DNA from: Acholoe squamosa
Lineage: Eukaryota; Annelida; Polychaeta; Phyllodocida; Polynoidae
Reading direction: 5' to 3'
Length of the DNA: 64,000 bases
Assembly (NCBI GenBank): GCA_949317995.1
Contig: OX439050.1
Span: 2,728,001 to 2,792,000 of the forward strand
Of this stretch, positions 33,384 to 45,697 are shown one piece after another. A program made the position numbers and the translations under genes. Within the stretch, counting starts at the first letter, position 1. Each line of letters starts with the position of its first letter. The notes under the pieces were generated by a model. It was not told the origin of the DNA, did no database searches, and saw only the letters and a list, made by a program, of their open reading frames with translations.

Positions 33384-36308
33384 GTAGAGAATATTGCACG
33401 GTCTACAACCATACTCTCATTGCCTGTCTTTAGACTGTGACCTCTGTGACCTCTTCATTCTATCATGCAGCTCAAGAATATAATCCTCCTGCATCATCAT
33501 GTTGCGCCTTTTAGAGCCAGCTGTAGAGAATATTGCACGGTCTACAACCATACTCTGATTGTCTGTCTTTAGACTGTGACCTTTTCTTTAACTTGTATCC
33601 TTCGTTCTATCATGCAGCTAAAGAAGCTGTGATCACAAGAAGAATACACAAATGCCTTTATTTGCATCGTTATTTGTCCTCTTTTTTCACAATTTCGATA
33701 TAGATATACTGCCTCCCTCCTAAAGTGCCTCAAAATCTATGCTGTATTGATGAGGGTTGCTATCAATATATTTCTGCACATCAGTGATGCTAGAGAAATT
33801 CTTCAAATAGGTTTTCAGCAGAGATATGGCAGAGGTAAGACAGGCAGAAAGAGACTGAGGAATGTGACAATCTATAGGGGATGTTGTTGTAGGGTTGGGG
33901 TGCCACTGCACCTCGGGTCAATGTTGATCTATGCTGATCATGTGATTGATGTGGTGCTTACTGAGATGTGTGCCACAGAGAAATATAAACCATGAATAAA
34001 ACATGGAAACATGGAAAAGGACAGGCTAAACAGCATGGCCATCAGTGGTCCCTTTAGCATAAGCTGACAGTCATAGCTTCACTTGACGATTGATTGTCAT
34101 GAATGCAGTCCTTGAGAGTAACTTGACAAGGCTTCATACATGCATGACACCTGCTATGTGGGTTAAGACGTTCTCATGGTGGGTTAGCATGGTACATATC
34201 ATGCAGCCCTTAACCTTTTAACTCTCTATACTGCATATGTGCAGTAGTACAGTACTTTATTTGGGAAACAAAGGATGGAAAGGGTTAAAGGACCAATACC
34301 AATAAAGGATAAAATCTAACCTTTAAAAATGTATGTCTGTCAGGACACACTATTTGGTAGGTATAAGATACTATGTTCTTAGAAGTATACAATATATAAA
34401 TATATATAAATAGACCCTGTATAAATCTCATCATATAAACAAGTGAGTCTAGACTGATTTACTCCAATTCATAGTCTATGAATACGTAGCAATGCCAACT
34501 ATGTTTATCCAACACTTAAAGCTTTGCAACTTTAAAGGCAGCTTGAATTAACCAGGTTTGATTAACATTGAGTAGCATCATCATCTATTGAAACACAGTT
34601 GTAGCAATCCTCAGTAATTCACACTGCTTGATGAGACCAGCAATCTCTCTCCCTGGGCTTAACGGCACACAGTAATAGTAGGGAACAACCAGTAATGGCA
34701 CCCTACATCCTCATTAAATGTTACTTCAGTTCCATCCACTTTGACTGTAATCATTTCCATTTCAGATTCTAATCAGTTTTTGAATCAGTGGATACAGAGG
34801 TTTTTAAGGCCTCGTCAAGGCTTCATGGCACTGGTGACATCTTGTGTCAGTTTTTGACAGCCCTGTTATGAGTTTGTAGAAAGAAGAGCAGACTGACAGT
34901 TTTTAAATTGATTATGGAGATGGTGTTGGCTCATCTTGAATGCCATCCACCATGGAGCCAGCATTGAAGGAAATCTCAAATATATGCATGCCATTTAAAA
35001 GCTAATAAGCATCCATACTTTGGAAGTAGTTTCATTATGTCATTCTTTTCTACATTGAATATCTAGTAGAATATTTAGACTGATATCATTCATGCCACAC
35101 ACACACTTCATCAGTGTCCATAGCCTATCAGCTCCTCCCGATCTACCCAGGAGTTGATGTCATCCTTATCAGTGCCTATTTCCCTGCTATCACACAGCAA
35201 TCTCACAGTCCCCCCATCTCTACCTCTCACTCACATACCCATGTCTGTCCCTGCTATGTTTAGAAGGCTGGAGCCAATGTCAGCCAAGTGGAAGTCCACC
35301 CCCTCCATTTGATGTACTATTGGAATGGTGGTCGGAAAGATGATAATAGATTGTGAAGTGCAGGCAACCATCAAAATATTTCCGTCCACCCATTTCTGGT
35401 CTGGTCTATAAATGACATGTCTAATCTGGAGTCAACACTCCTGTTCATATACAGACAGTGGAGCTGTAACTCAATGATACAATAAGCAATATACTGATAG
35501 GTTCTGCATGCCCACACCATCAGAGAAGGAAGATTGGATATGCCTATACTTAGCTATTAAAATTAGTATAGCTGATGATTGGGTCTCAAAAACAAATCTC
35601 CTCAAGAATGTGACAAATAACCTGTACACTTTAATCATACTCATTCTTAGCAATTCCTTTTAAATCTTAATGTTATTGATAGATTTAAGTCTAAGGTGCA
35701 CATTTTGAAGGGCACAAATTAAGTTGCATGCATTATAAATGCACTGGAGGAAGCCTGAGGCTGAATACTATGGTTCCCATTTTCAGATGCACTAACTTTA
35801 AGTTTGTGTATTGCAGCTATATCTGAATAGTGGAGACAATGTTTTAATTTCTGCCACAGTAGCTCAGTATGTTTACAGGAGATTTACAACCTCTTACACT
35901 TGAAGGCAAGGTCTCTATCGTCATCTATTATGGCCTCTAGGGACTATACCCTATTATAGGGACTGTACTTTAACGTCTAAATTAAACTGACTGCACGTTT
36001 ACCACAATAACTGGGTAGTTTTTATGTCAGTTTTACTCCACATTCCATTATACAGGACATGATTGTTGGCTTGTTTATCTTCTGTCTGTGGGGAATTGTC
36101 CATGAAGATTGAATATGTTCATTATAGAAGGTAAATGGAAAGGCTGTTTGGTTATATTGAGCTATAATCAAAAACAGAAGGCATGCTTTAGTGAATCGGA
36201 TATTTATCTTGGTCCGAGTAAAATCTTCTGAATAAGAAGCATGCCAAGGCCCTCATGAAATCTTTGCACAGGGCTAGGCTCCATTCTATCATGTTCTATT
36301 AGTATGTA

Positions 36309-36576
36309 TAAATTGAGTCTCATAAAAAAAGAGTCTATTATATATATTTACTTGTATAATTAAGTAGCATCTTCACATACAACCATTACCCCTTTAATGA
36401 TGCTTCATGAACATTGTTCGTGTCTGGTTTGTTATCACGCGCACTTCTCTTGTTTAGGTTCAGTCTGTCTGAACAGATTAAACCAGCTGAAATCCCTCCC
36501 TTGATGACAGTCCTTAGACAACCAGTCCCATCAATACCGACTCTATGCTGTACAGTTGATGCCGCTTGTATGACGT
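36309..36576. other. Unique spacer after duplication copy 1
   Basis: About 270 bp that do not match the sequence after copy 2. No gene or repeat recognised. Confidence 0.6.
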
Positions 36577-37562
36577 ACCATTTTATTATTCCAATAATCT
36601 TAACATATTACTGTATTAATCAAAGATTATATAAGAAATTAATACATTGGATGTCCATATGAGCGTTCATGCTCCACTGAACACCAGCTATGTCAAATAT
36701 ACATAAGTTATAAGACCAAACGAACTGACCTCATGGTCCACTGCACAATATAATGATTTAATGGTCAAAGCAGACCGACCTAATGATTCATTGAGCACAA
36801 ACAATAGTGTATATAATGTTCTAAAGTCAATGCAACCGACTGTCATGGGTGGCTGAGCACCGCTGCCGCCACGCCTCCAGAGCAACCCAGGTCAAACATG
36901 AACGCAGTTATGTAACCGCAATAATAACACAGTCAAAATGAGCTCAGTATCAAGGCCCAACTCCCATTATTAAGGACGTTATGCAACTGGGACTGTTTCA
37001 ACCTCCGAATGCACCACAGACAAACCGGTGCAAGTTATGCGCCCAGAAAGTAGGGAGTGGAAATCTGAGATATTCAACTCTGCACATGCGCAATATGAAG
37101 GTTGTAGACGCAGAAACGGCTGAGTTATGAGGGTTAAACATGCCAAACCGGCTGCGACAATGGGGGACGCGGCGGCTTCTATGGGGGTCCTTTGTGCACC
37201 CACTGAGACATGAAAGACTCCCCTCTAACAACCAGAGACTAGGGCAGATGCCACTGGCTCCAGTCAATCTGAAGGGCCAAGCCAGGGTATGGGTACTTAT
37301 ACCCCTGGCAGGGGACCTCTTGAAATCAGAATCTCCAGAACCACCACTGAAGAAACATCTCCAGTCCAGCTCTCCTGATACCTGCTATAGTTCTGCACTA
37401 TGCTGGGTTAGGCTATGCCAGACAGGCATAGGACTACACCCCTCTAGTGGCCAGAGGCTATCTTCTACCAGTCAACTACCAGAGGATAAAGTTTATATTA
37501 TCCCTCTAAGGAGCAGGTCAGGAGCTAGGTGTGGGAACCCACCTAGGACCATACTGGACAGT

Positions 37563-37564
<2 letters not shown>
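36577..37564 (+). mobile_element. Unclassified repeat family, member B
   Basis: Collinear with 21965-22969 (member A), from TACCATTTTATTATTCC through GGGAACCCACCTAG to the ATT microsatellite. It is clearly more diverged from A than the two duplication copies are from each other, with many indels. The family's downstream third (CTCACAGGTGGAGTGG onward) is missing here; the sequence instead passes through (ATT)32 into a minus-strand gag fragment. Confidence 0.7.

Positions 37565-37660
<96 letters not shown>
37565..37660 (+). repeat. (ATT)32 microsatellite
   Basis: A perfect run of 32 ATT units at the place where members A and C of the repeat family have only 3-4 units. It forms the junction with the minus-strand gag fragment. 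The Tyr-, Leu- or Asn-run open frames through it are artefacts. Confidence 0.95.
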
Positions 37661-37661
<1 letters not shown>

Positions 37662-38783
37662 TCAACTGATGGGAACCGGTCACAAACAACTTTCAGTGAG
37701 AGGCTTTCATCAGCATTAGACACAGGGTCCAGGTCAAGAGAATCAAAATCAGACAATGAGGGTTCAGTCAAGCAACCCTCAGTTTCACCAGGTTCACTCA
37801 CAGTAATATTACTGAAGAACCAGCAATCAGCATCATAAGGGTTAGTGCTGACAGGAAGTCCCTGTGGTGGTTGGGCATATTGTACCACTGACACATGAGC
37901 AAAAGGGCACTTGTTTGCATAATGCCCATACTGATGACACCTCAGACACTCCACCTCCTTCCAAGACCGCACTCCCTCGCCAGAGCTTTCCAAATCTTTT
38001 CTTAGTGGCCTCCAAATCTTTTACCAATATTTCCAAAGGGGTTGACTGAGGAGAAATAGTGGTAGTATACATTACTTCAACATGTTCATAGAGAGGTTCG
38101 GACCCGTGGCTATCATGGGCAATGTAGGCTGTTGTAGAAATTAACGCATCCGAGAGGGTTTTCGGCCCTGAACAATGGACATGTTGTCTAATCCCTAAAT
38201 CACAAAGGCCATTGACAAACAGATTGATTAACAGGCACTCATTAATCAGCTCTGGAGGGAAAGCACATTTTGCAAGCCTGCGTAACTTATGTGCATAGGC
38301 AGCTGTTGTTTCGCCTGCACAATGATGTCGATTCATCAACTGAAATGCATATTGGGATTCCCTTCCTTGAGGATCAAATCTCTGCTTCAAAGCATCAACC
38401 AGCACATTGTAGTCATGCTCCTTGCCCCTAAGTATGACAGATAACACCTCACAGGCAGCACCCACCAAACAACAAGGTAATTGTAGACCCTGCTCCATAT
38501 AGGTCCACTCATTCCAGCAGGCACATGACTGAAAATACAGAAGGTAATCTGCATCACCTGCAAACCGGGTTGGGGAGATGACCTTCTCTGGAGGCTTAGA
38601 ACTAGAAACAAGTGGAGGCCTACCAGCTGTAGGAACATGCATAGTCCTCCCCAAGGGCCAAAAAAGCCAATATATTGACCTGATGATTACATGCATCATA
38701 CTAAAATTAAAAACAGAACTGTGAACTGTAGGCTTAGACAGGGGAACATACCACATGTACTTAAATCCAGAAATCACAGTCAC
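37661..38783 (-). pseudogene. gag: Gag remnant of a second Ty3/Gypsy-type element
   Basis: On the minus strand a capsid-type Gag is readable (for example LVDALKQRFDPQGRE, AYAHKLRRLAKCAFPPE), followed by a CCHC knuckle CLRCHQYGHYANKC near 37930. This is the retrotransposon-gag type common in animal Gypsy elements and is not close to the gag at 1841. It is broken (about one break) and ends at the (ATT)n tract; no pol follows. With the LTR and primer site to its right it is the 5' part of one truncated element. Confidence 0.8.
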
Positions 38784-39173
38784 AACTCAGGCATCTCAAT
38801 ATGCAGAATTTGCATAAACAAGTCCATCCATCATCAGTATAGAAATATCAACAAATATGTATAATCATCTGTATAGAAAAGCCCATCTGTCTATAACATA
38901 GGAGATCAATATTCATAAGCACAATTCTGCAGAGACAAAGTCACATGTCTACAATGCAAAAATATCAATATTCACAATGACAGATCTGCGGAGGCACGTC
39001 TCATGTCCACGATGCAGAAATATTAATATTCATAGCAACATCTCTGCAGAGGCATGTCTCATGTCCACTATGCAGAAATATTAATATTTAGAATGACACT
39101 TTTGAAAGTTCAAACTTCTTTTTTTTGGGGGGTCAAAATTTCAAAAGTTCTTGCCAGTCAAACATGTAACCCA
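38784..39173 (-). other. Leader region of the minus-strand Gypsy fragment
   Basis: Between primer site and gag. It has three or four imperfect tandem copies of a roughly 60-base unit containing CTGCAGAG/CATGTC and AATATTAATATTC (about 38920-39090). No coding frame. Confidence 0.5.
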
Positions 39174-39192
39174 ATCCTGGTCCACGGCACCA
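39174..39192 (-). other. Primer-binding site of the minus-strand fragment (tRNA-His-like)
   Basis: On the minus strand it reads TGGTGCCGTGGACCAGGAT, the same tRNA-His site as the large element but with one extra G. It lies three bases inside the LTR end, fixing the element's direction. Confidence 0.7.
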
Positions 39193-39195
39193 GTT

Positions 39196-39624
39196 TGTAG
39201 CACACCCCTGAACTCCCTCAGGGCAGGAAACACAAAATGATAAAGGATGGTATAGGGATTTCTCGGAAGTTTGGAAACAACCAAGTAAGATCACTGGGAT
39301 TGGGCTGTTTGACTGACAAAGAACAACACTGATAGGGGGAAAGTGACCATGAGTCTTCCACTTGGACCTCTTTACAACCTCTGATTCTTTTCTACAAGCT
39401 GTGCTATAGTAAGCTCACCTGTATGGGGCATCAGAAAATGCTTTTGAAAATTATCCTGAAGTGTTTATTTTTCCAGTAAATAAGGTTACAACTCTTATAC
39501 TCTTGTCCTCTGAGCCTTCATTACCCAAGTGGCTTGTATTTCTCTCCATCAGTACCATGAATCGGCCACCAGTACCTTGAGTTGGCCACATCATATCATG
39601 AATCAGCTTCTGTATAGGGGGCTG
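39196..39624 (-). repeat. 5' LTR of the minus-strand Gypsy fragment
   Basis: The inner end is clear: on the minus strand it reads ...GGGTGTGCTACA at 39196, next to the primer site. AATAAA (minus) is at 39464-39469 and a TATA-like GTATAAGAG about 30 bases before it. The outer end is not identified. It cannot pass 39624, where the duplicated block begins. No second LTR of this kind is seen in the window. Confidence 0.55.
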
Positions 39625-41189
39625 TCTCCCTGTCTTCATGCCTCTTTAACTTCACAGCTTCCTCCCTCAACTTTATCTCTTCTGTGTCGTCTCTTGTACA
39701 TGGCATGGGTTGCCCCCTACCCCTCCTGATTCTCTTATGCTGATGCGTCTTTTCCCACCACCTGTCACTGAAATACTCTGATTACTGTCATCTCACCCCG
39801 TCCTCCACTCCACACATTCCACACCAAAGCACCATGTCCCTTATAGCTCTAATCTCCTGCCCTGTAATTACCATAATAACATGTTAATCACTCACATCCA
39901 GCTGCCTGCAGTGAGCTATGTACAATGGAGATGTTACCTCTCTGATATTGGATTTAGGCGCTAATGTGAAGAATGGAGGAGACATGCTCTCTGGTACTAG
40001 AGGTAGAAATATAGGCAATAATGGCAATAACAAACACATCGTTACTTGGACCACTGGTATCATAGGTTATGTATATCCTCATATCACAAGAAGGATGTAC
40101 ATATTCATCTACAAGTGGACATAGCAACATAGGATATATGAGTGTGGGTGGGAGACATAGGCTACATTTCACTCCCTAAGTGCTGTAATTAGTGTGATCT
40201 CTCCTCTACACACCTTACTTACCCTTTACATATCCATAGGTCATCATGGTACATCAATAACTCACCATGACTTCAACCATGCATCATGCAGACCCTACAC
40301 GGCTGATGCACCAATGCATTCTGGTGAGCAGGCTTATCTGCACTTCATTGGTGCATCATGGGTACCCGGGGTCATGATGCACTCCTGTTTAGCAGCCCTC
40401 ATAGGGTTACTGCTTCCCTCATGTACCATGGTTCCCCTCCTTCACCACCGCCACCCTCCATCTCCCTGATAGCTGTTATCCTGTGCCCTGTAATTACTGA
40501 GGTGCACATCACTCAGGGGCCTGCAGCTGCCTGCAGCAATCTTCTCATTGTGTCAATCGGGGCACTGATGGAATAAGTTATAGCTCCATTAATGTGACAT
40601 TAGCATCCATGTTACCTGGCACAATGTTATACTTGGTTTTTATGTAAGTTTTTTTTTATGCAAAAGTGCTTAGATCTCTGCAAATTTGTGACAAAATCCA
40701 AACATCTCAAGCCTCATGTTTTTACTGATTTAGCACAAGTGGACTGCGGGTGATAGTTGTGAGGATAGGTTGGCATGAATGTTATGCCGGGTGAGGTATA
40801 GCAGCCAATACTAGTGATGAGGGCCTCGGGACATTCTGGCTGGTGCTTAGAGACACTGAGCAATGAAGACCTTAGGGCAGCGTGTAGGATAAAACAGCAC
40901 TCAGTTCTTTCAAGTTCATACAAGCTAGAAATGGCCAACAACAGGCATCAAAAGACTTCAGCTGCCTGGGGGAGACCCTTAATCATTGTAAGACTGAATG
41001 GCTTCTTTAGGTCCTTTCAGGGGGAAAAGACCATAGGCAATGGCCCTCAGTAAAGTCCCTATTTCTGATCCACATCCACCTTTTACTTGTCCTTTATTGG
41101 CTATATCCGTCTTTCCCCAGTACTTACACCATCTTTCCCGACTGTCATTGCAGCTAGTCAAAGAATCTGTTAAACAAAACATGCCCAAT

Positions 41190-42869
41190 TAGAAAGGTGG
41201 CCATTAGGGAGAAGAAACTGCCTTGAATCTCTCCAGGTATTGCCGAGCAGCTGACTGATAAAAGGAGAGCTAGGGCTAAAGCCAGGAGAGCCAGATTAGA
41301 CAGTGTCATAAAAGCAGCCAGCAAGCTCCAAAACCAAGCCAAAAATGTTATCAGAGATGCCAAAGCTTACTTCATCCAAGACAATGAGAATGAGTCTAGA
41401 TAAAACCTATCAATCTTATTGATCCACAAACAGCTAGGCCAGTCCCCCAGAAAGAAGCTGCAGAAATGATTAATACCTTTTTTGCTACAATAGGACCCAA
41501 CTTAGCAGATGGTTTTGATGAACCCAGAAAGCGCCACTTTGTAAGAAACCCACCACCAAACCAACAAATGCCCGAGATACAAACTACTGAAGTAGAGATA
41601 CTCAAAATATGTAAGAAAATAAATGTAAACAAAGCTTCATCTGTACCCAACCTGTCAACAAAGATACTTAAAGATGCCTTCATTGCCCTTGTTCTACAAC
41701 TTACATAGCTGATAAATCTGTCTTTCCTAGAACAAGTCTTCCCTAAGAAATAGAAATTAGCCACTATTATACCTATTCCAAAAAACGGTGATTTAAGTAA
41801 CCCTAGCAATTATAGACCAGTAGCACTACTTCCACTTCCTAGCAAGATTATTAAAACGGTTGCTCATAAGAATATTTCTGGTTTCTAAGCAGGTTTTATA
41901 GATCTGACCAAAGCATTTGATACTGTGAACTACAACATACTATTGTACAAATTGAGAGACATGGGTTTAAATCAGGACACCCTAAATAGGTTGAAGTCAT
42001 ATCTTAACCATAGACACCAGACTACTTACGCCAACAACCAGATATCAACGCAAGCGGAGGTAAAGTCAATTTATATGCTGATGACGCAGTCATATATACT
42101 TCACATAAAAACCTAGATATTGCTGCTGTACAACTTCAAACAGACCTAGATAATCTGGTAGGCTGGACTATATTGAATCATCTGACTATAGATATAAAAA
42201 AAAATAATGTTCTTTGGAACCAACTATGCACTTAAAAGGGTCAATCTAGATATAAATATCTATATAAGCAATCAGCCCCTTTGAGAAAGTTAATTCTTTT
42301 AAATATCTGGCTGTTACACTTAAAATATGATGTGCATATTAAGGACCTAAAGGTCAAAGTTAGCTACAGAAAAATGGCCAGAATGAGGATATATATATGA
42401 GAAAAAAAATCAATCAATACTTATTTATAAGTCCAAAGTCCTACCATACTTTGATAATGGAGATATTTTATATAAGGGTACACCATATTACACTTACAAC
42501 CAAACTCCAGAATAGAGCCCTCAAAATCTACATGAGGTTCCCCTGCGCACCTCTACTGCAACAATCCATAAACAAGCTGAGATTAACTACCTAGAGGACA
42601 GATGTTCCTCATACTTACTTAAGTTTGCATACAAAAAGGCCAGAATAGATGATAACACAATCACACTAGTGAGAGCTACACATGCAAATGAGGGACCATT
42701 GCTTAAGTATGTAATAGCCAAGAAACAAATCACACATAGAAGTGTTGCATATAAGGCTGACATTGTCTGGAACAATCTCCCACCTGGTAAGAGGTTACTA
42801 GAGGATTATGATCCCTTCTGTAAAGATCAGAAAGAGCTTCTTTCAAGTAAAAGGCAGAAATACGAGTGA
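41190..42869 (+). pseudogene. Decayed non-LTR retrotransposon, copy 2
   Basis: Partner of 16480-18275, with the same stops (for example the TAG after CTTACA near 41704). It also has its own damage. An 86-bp deletion after GAGGTAAA (near 42064) removes the GVPQGSILGP box and joins on to NLYADDAVIYTS, with a 3-base microhomology. A roughly 30-bp loss sits near 41402, and smaller indels near 42190 and 42320. The C-terminal block THRSVAYKADIVWNNLPP is intact (about 42730-42780). Confidence 0.85.
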
Positions 42870-45197
42870 TACAATCTTATAAGGCATAGAGACATTTGTA
42901 AGCTATAAGGATGTCCACCACGAAGATAGGACCCCAGGTATACTGTATATTTATTTGAGTTTATAAATGTGCTCATAGAATACTTACATATTGTATGTGA
43001 TCATATATCATGTTTTAAATTACCATATATGGAATTTATATTGCATTATTATCAAGCAAAGAATACTGCAAATCTGTGTGCAATTGTTGTGTTTAATATC
43101 AATGAAAGGCCCACTGGTGCCATATGAATAGGGGACCTTCTGGAACCACTATGTTGCGCCAGTATAAATAAACCTATTTAAAAGATATGTCCAAAGCTGT
43201 CATAGAGAGATTTGGCAAAGCAGCACAGTGATTGAAGACAAACTATTCAATGCTGCAATGTTTGAGTGAAACATAAGTCATTCTTATATTCTGCACCTAG
43301 GTTTGTTTCTATGGTTACATAAATAATGTTTTTGAAACACACTGAAATTGCCTACATTTGTGTCACTTGGAACACAAAGCCTTGTCACCATAACTGTATG
43401 AAGCACTTAGTATCCAAAACATATGAGTTAGAGTGTTTATATGTCGATAAATAATTCATACTAACAAGTTTTGATGTTCTCAAGAAAATTTAGATTCCCT
43501 AATGTAAGGAAGACAAGGTCAACAAAAATAAATTTCTGTTTCGGGTTGTCAGACCCTATGTATATAATAGTGTGTTTCATTTCATAGGATACCAGGTTAC
43601 ACCAGAGCACCTTGTATTTACTTTTCAGTCATAGTAGTTGGGCAGAGGCTTTTGAATAGTGAGTGTAGATTGAATGTCAATTCAGACCATGTGACTATGT
43701 TAGATTGTGCATCATTCTGGCCTGTTCAGAGTACTTCTATAAAATGGTATGGTTCTTTGGTCTTCATATTTAAATTGACTAACGGGCTACCTCCAACACA
43801 CTTCCGACATTCGTCCCTCTGGTATTAGATGGCACAGCTTTACATAACTTTGAGCTATGGTAGAATGATTTATTATTGAGTGTGGGTGCAGCAAGCAATC
43901 TGCCTCAACGACTTAACAATAATTGCAGGCCATACAACTTTTCATTTCAATAGCAATAAAAGTTTATCAGGAACATAGTGTTTTACAGCTTTTAGAATGG
44001 GAACCTCCTGTACTTGTCATTTAGTACGTGTTATATGTTCTGCAAGGCATCATAGAAATACCTTCTTTATTGGCATTAGGTTTAACCCTCACCCTATTCT
44101 ATTTAATTTGTTTATAATTTGTGCAACATAGGCAGCAAATGAATTCAGACACATGTAACGAGGCCCCCTTGTAGGTGTTAATTTGACAGGCTCAGCTATA
44201 TCTGCTCCTGAATGCTCCTGAATGCTCTCAATAACTATTTCACCTATGCCTAAAGGTAAAAAAGCAGTGAGTGTCAGAGACCTGGAACAGTTGATGGGGG
44301 TGTAGGAGGAAGACTCTAACACCACTCATTGACTATTCCTGTCAACCGTTTAGCTGAGATATCCCCTGGTGTTATCTCCACTCCATCTTCCTACACACCA
44401 TCTATCAGTACTAAGAGGTAAGATCAAGAGATAATGACCCAGATAAAAACCACACACCCCACATGGCTCACTGACTGATGCCTCCCTGTAACTGACAAAT
44501 ATTTGGATAAGCTTGCAACCATGCAGCCATCATACCAACCAAATCAAGGTCTCTTTATTCTTCATCAGAATCTGACATGGCCTCGTGAGGTTAGGGCTGC
44601 ACCCACACTGCTGGGACAAGACTGGTAATCCTATCAATATCAAATCAAAGCTGAAAAGTTACCCTGCCATACAGGATGTGATTTGGGTTGGATGTCTGTG
44701 TATTAGGGATCAACTTCTCATACATGACGGAATAGACTTGTATGAGTGGACTAGCTGAGGCAGGGACTTTCACAATATACAAGTCATGCTTCAGTGCCAG
44801 AATGTGTAAGTAGTTTACAGACTGGTCAGCGTAAGGCTGTGCACGGCGTGAGGGATGTGCGGGTTTAACCTCATTAGCATAAATCACTGTAGCCTGAGTA
44901 GGTTATAGGAACTAGGGGGCAGTAGTAAACCTGTGTGTGAGAGCATGTAAGGAGGTCACTGATAAAAGGAGTAAAAAAGAGCTACTGGCAAATTAACACC
45001 CTTGCAAACAACTGCTTTATAAAAATTATTTTGATTACTTTTGGATATTCTGTTGAATTTTTACTTTTAAGGCAACATACTTCTTAAAGAAGGGGGTTGG
45101 CTTAAAGGAAATGCAGGCTTATTTGAAAGGTATTATCATATATAATGTATGAAGACACATAGTTGGTGTAAGTTAAACCTTTACTCATATGGCTCTG

Positions 45198-45697
45198 TCT
45201 CACCAGTTTGATGCAAATACGTTCGGGGAGGTTTCTGTGGGAGGTTTCTGACCGGGGAGGTTTTTTGACCAAGGTTTCTTACCGGGAAAAAGATATAAGG
45301 GCTGGCAAGAAATTTGTCAATCTAAAATAAAGTCAGGATGGAATCAATCCTATATTGACTGAAAAAACTATACCTTTCTGTGATGGAATTCAAACTACAG
45401 GTCAATAGATGTTTTTATAACTGCCGGTCAGAAACCTCCCTGGTCAGAAACCTCTTTGGCAGAGGAGGAAGTCAAGAAAATCTTCCTTCTATGAGTATGG
45501 AAAGGAACCAAAAACAGAGTGAAGAGTGCCCTGGACCATAAGGAACATGGAGGAAGTGACAGTATCTTTCTGTGACCAATTTCAAACTGGAGGCCAAATT
45601 AACTCTGTAACTGCCTATCAGAAACCTCGGTCAGAAACCTCGGTCAGAAACCTCGGTCAGAAACCTCCCCAAATGTAATTGCATCACATTGGTGAGA
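45198..45697. mobile_element. Foldback-type element, copy 2
   Basis: Partner of 20825-21303. The 13-bp motif GGTCAGAAACCTC has four units on the right here (five in copy 1), and the left array differs too (an extra GTGGGAGGTTTCTGACC). Motif number has therefore changed since the duplication. Confidence 0.6.

Larger units (their letters stand above)
14218..36308 (+). repeat. Segmental duplication, copy 1
   Basis: This 22-kb block recurs in the same orientation at 39625-61122. Both start at TCTCCCTGTCTTCATGCC and both stop matching after TTCTATTAGTATGTA. In a sampled stretch of about 290 bases (near 23580) I counted about eight substitutions, so identity is roughly 97%. Gene content is nil: the block is non-coding DNA plus decayed transposons and repeats. 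Copy-1-only segments are listed separately. Stretches not named elsewhere (15470-16470, 18290-19710, 19980-20820, 23230-26220, 26290-30000, 30670-32960, 33400-36300) show no recognisable gene. Confidence 0.92.

Noticed and set aside
37531-37838. Open frames with runs of Tyr, Leu or Asn
   Set aside because: Translations of the (ATT)32 microsatellite.
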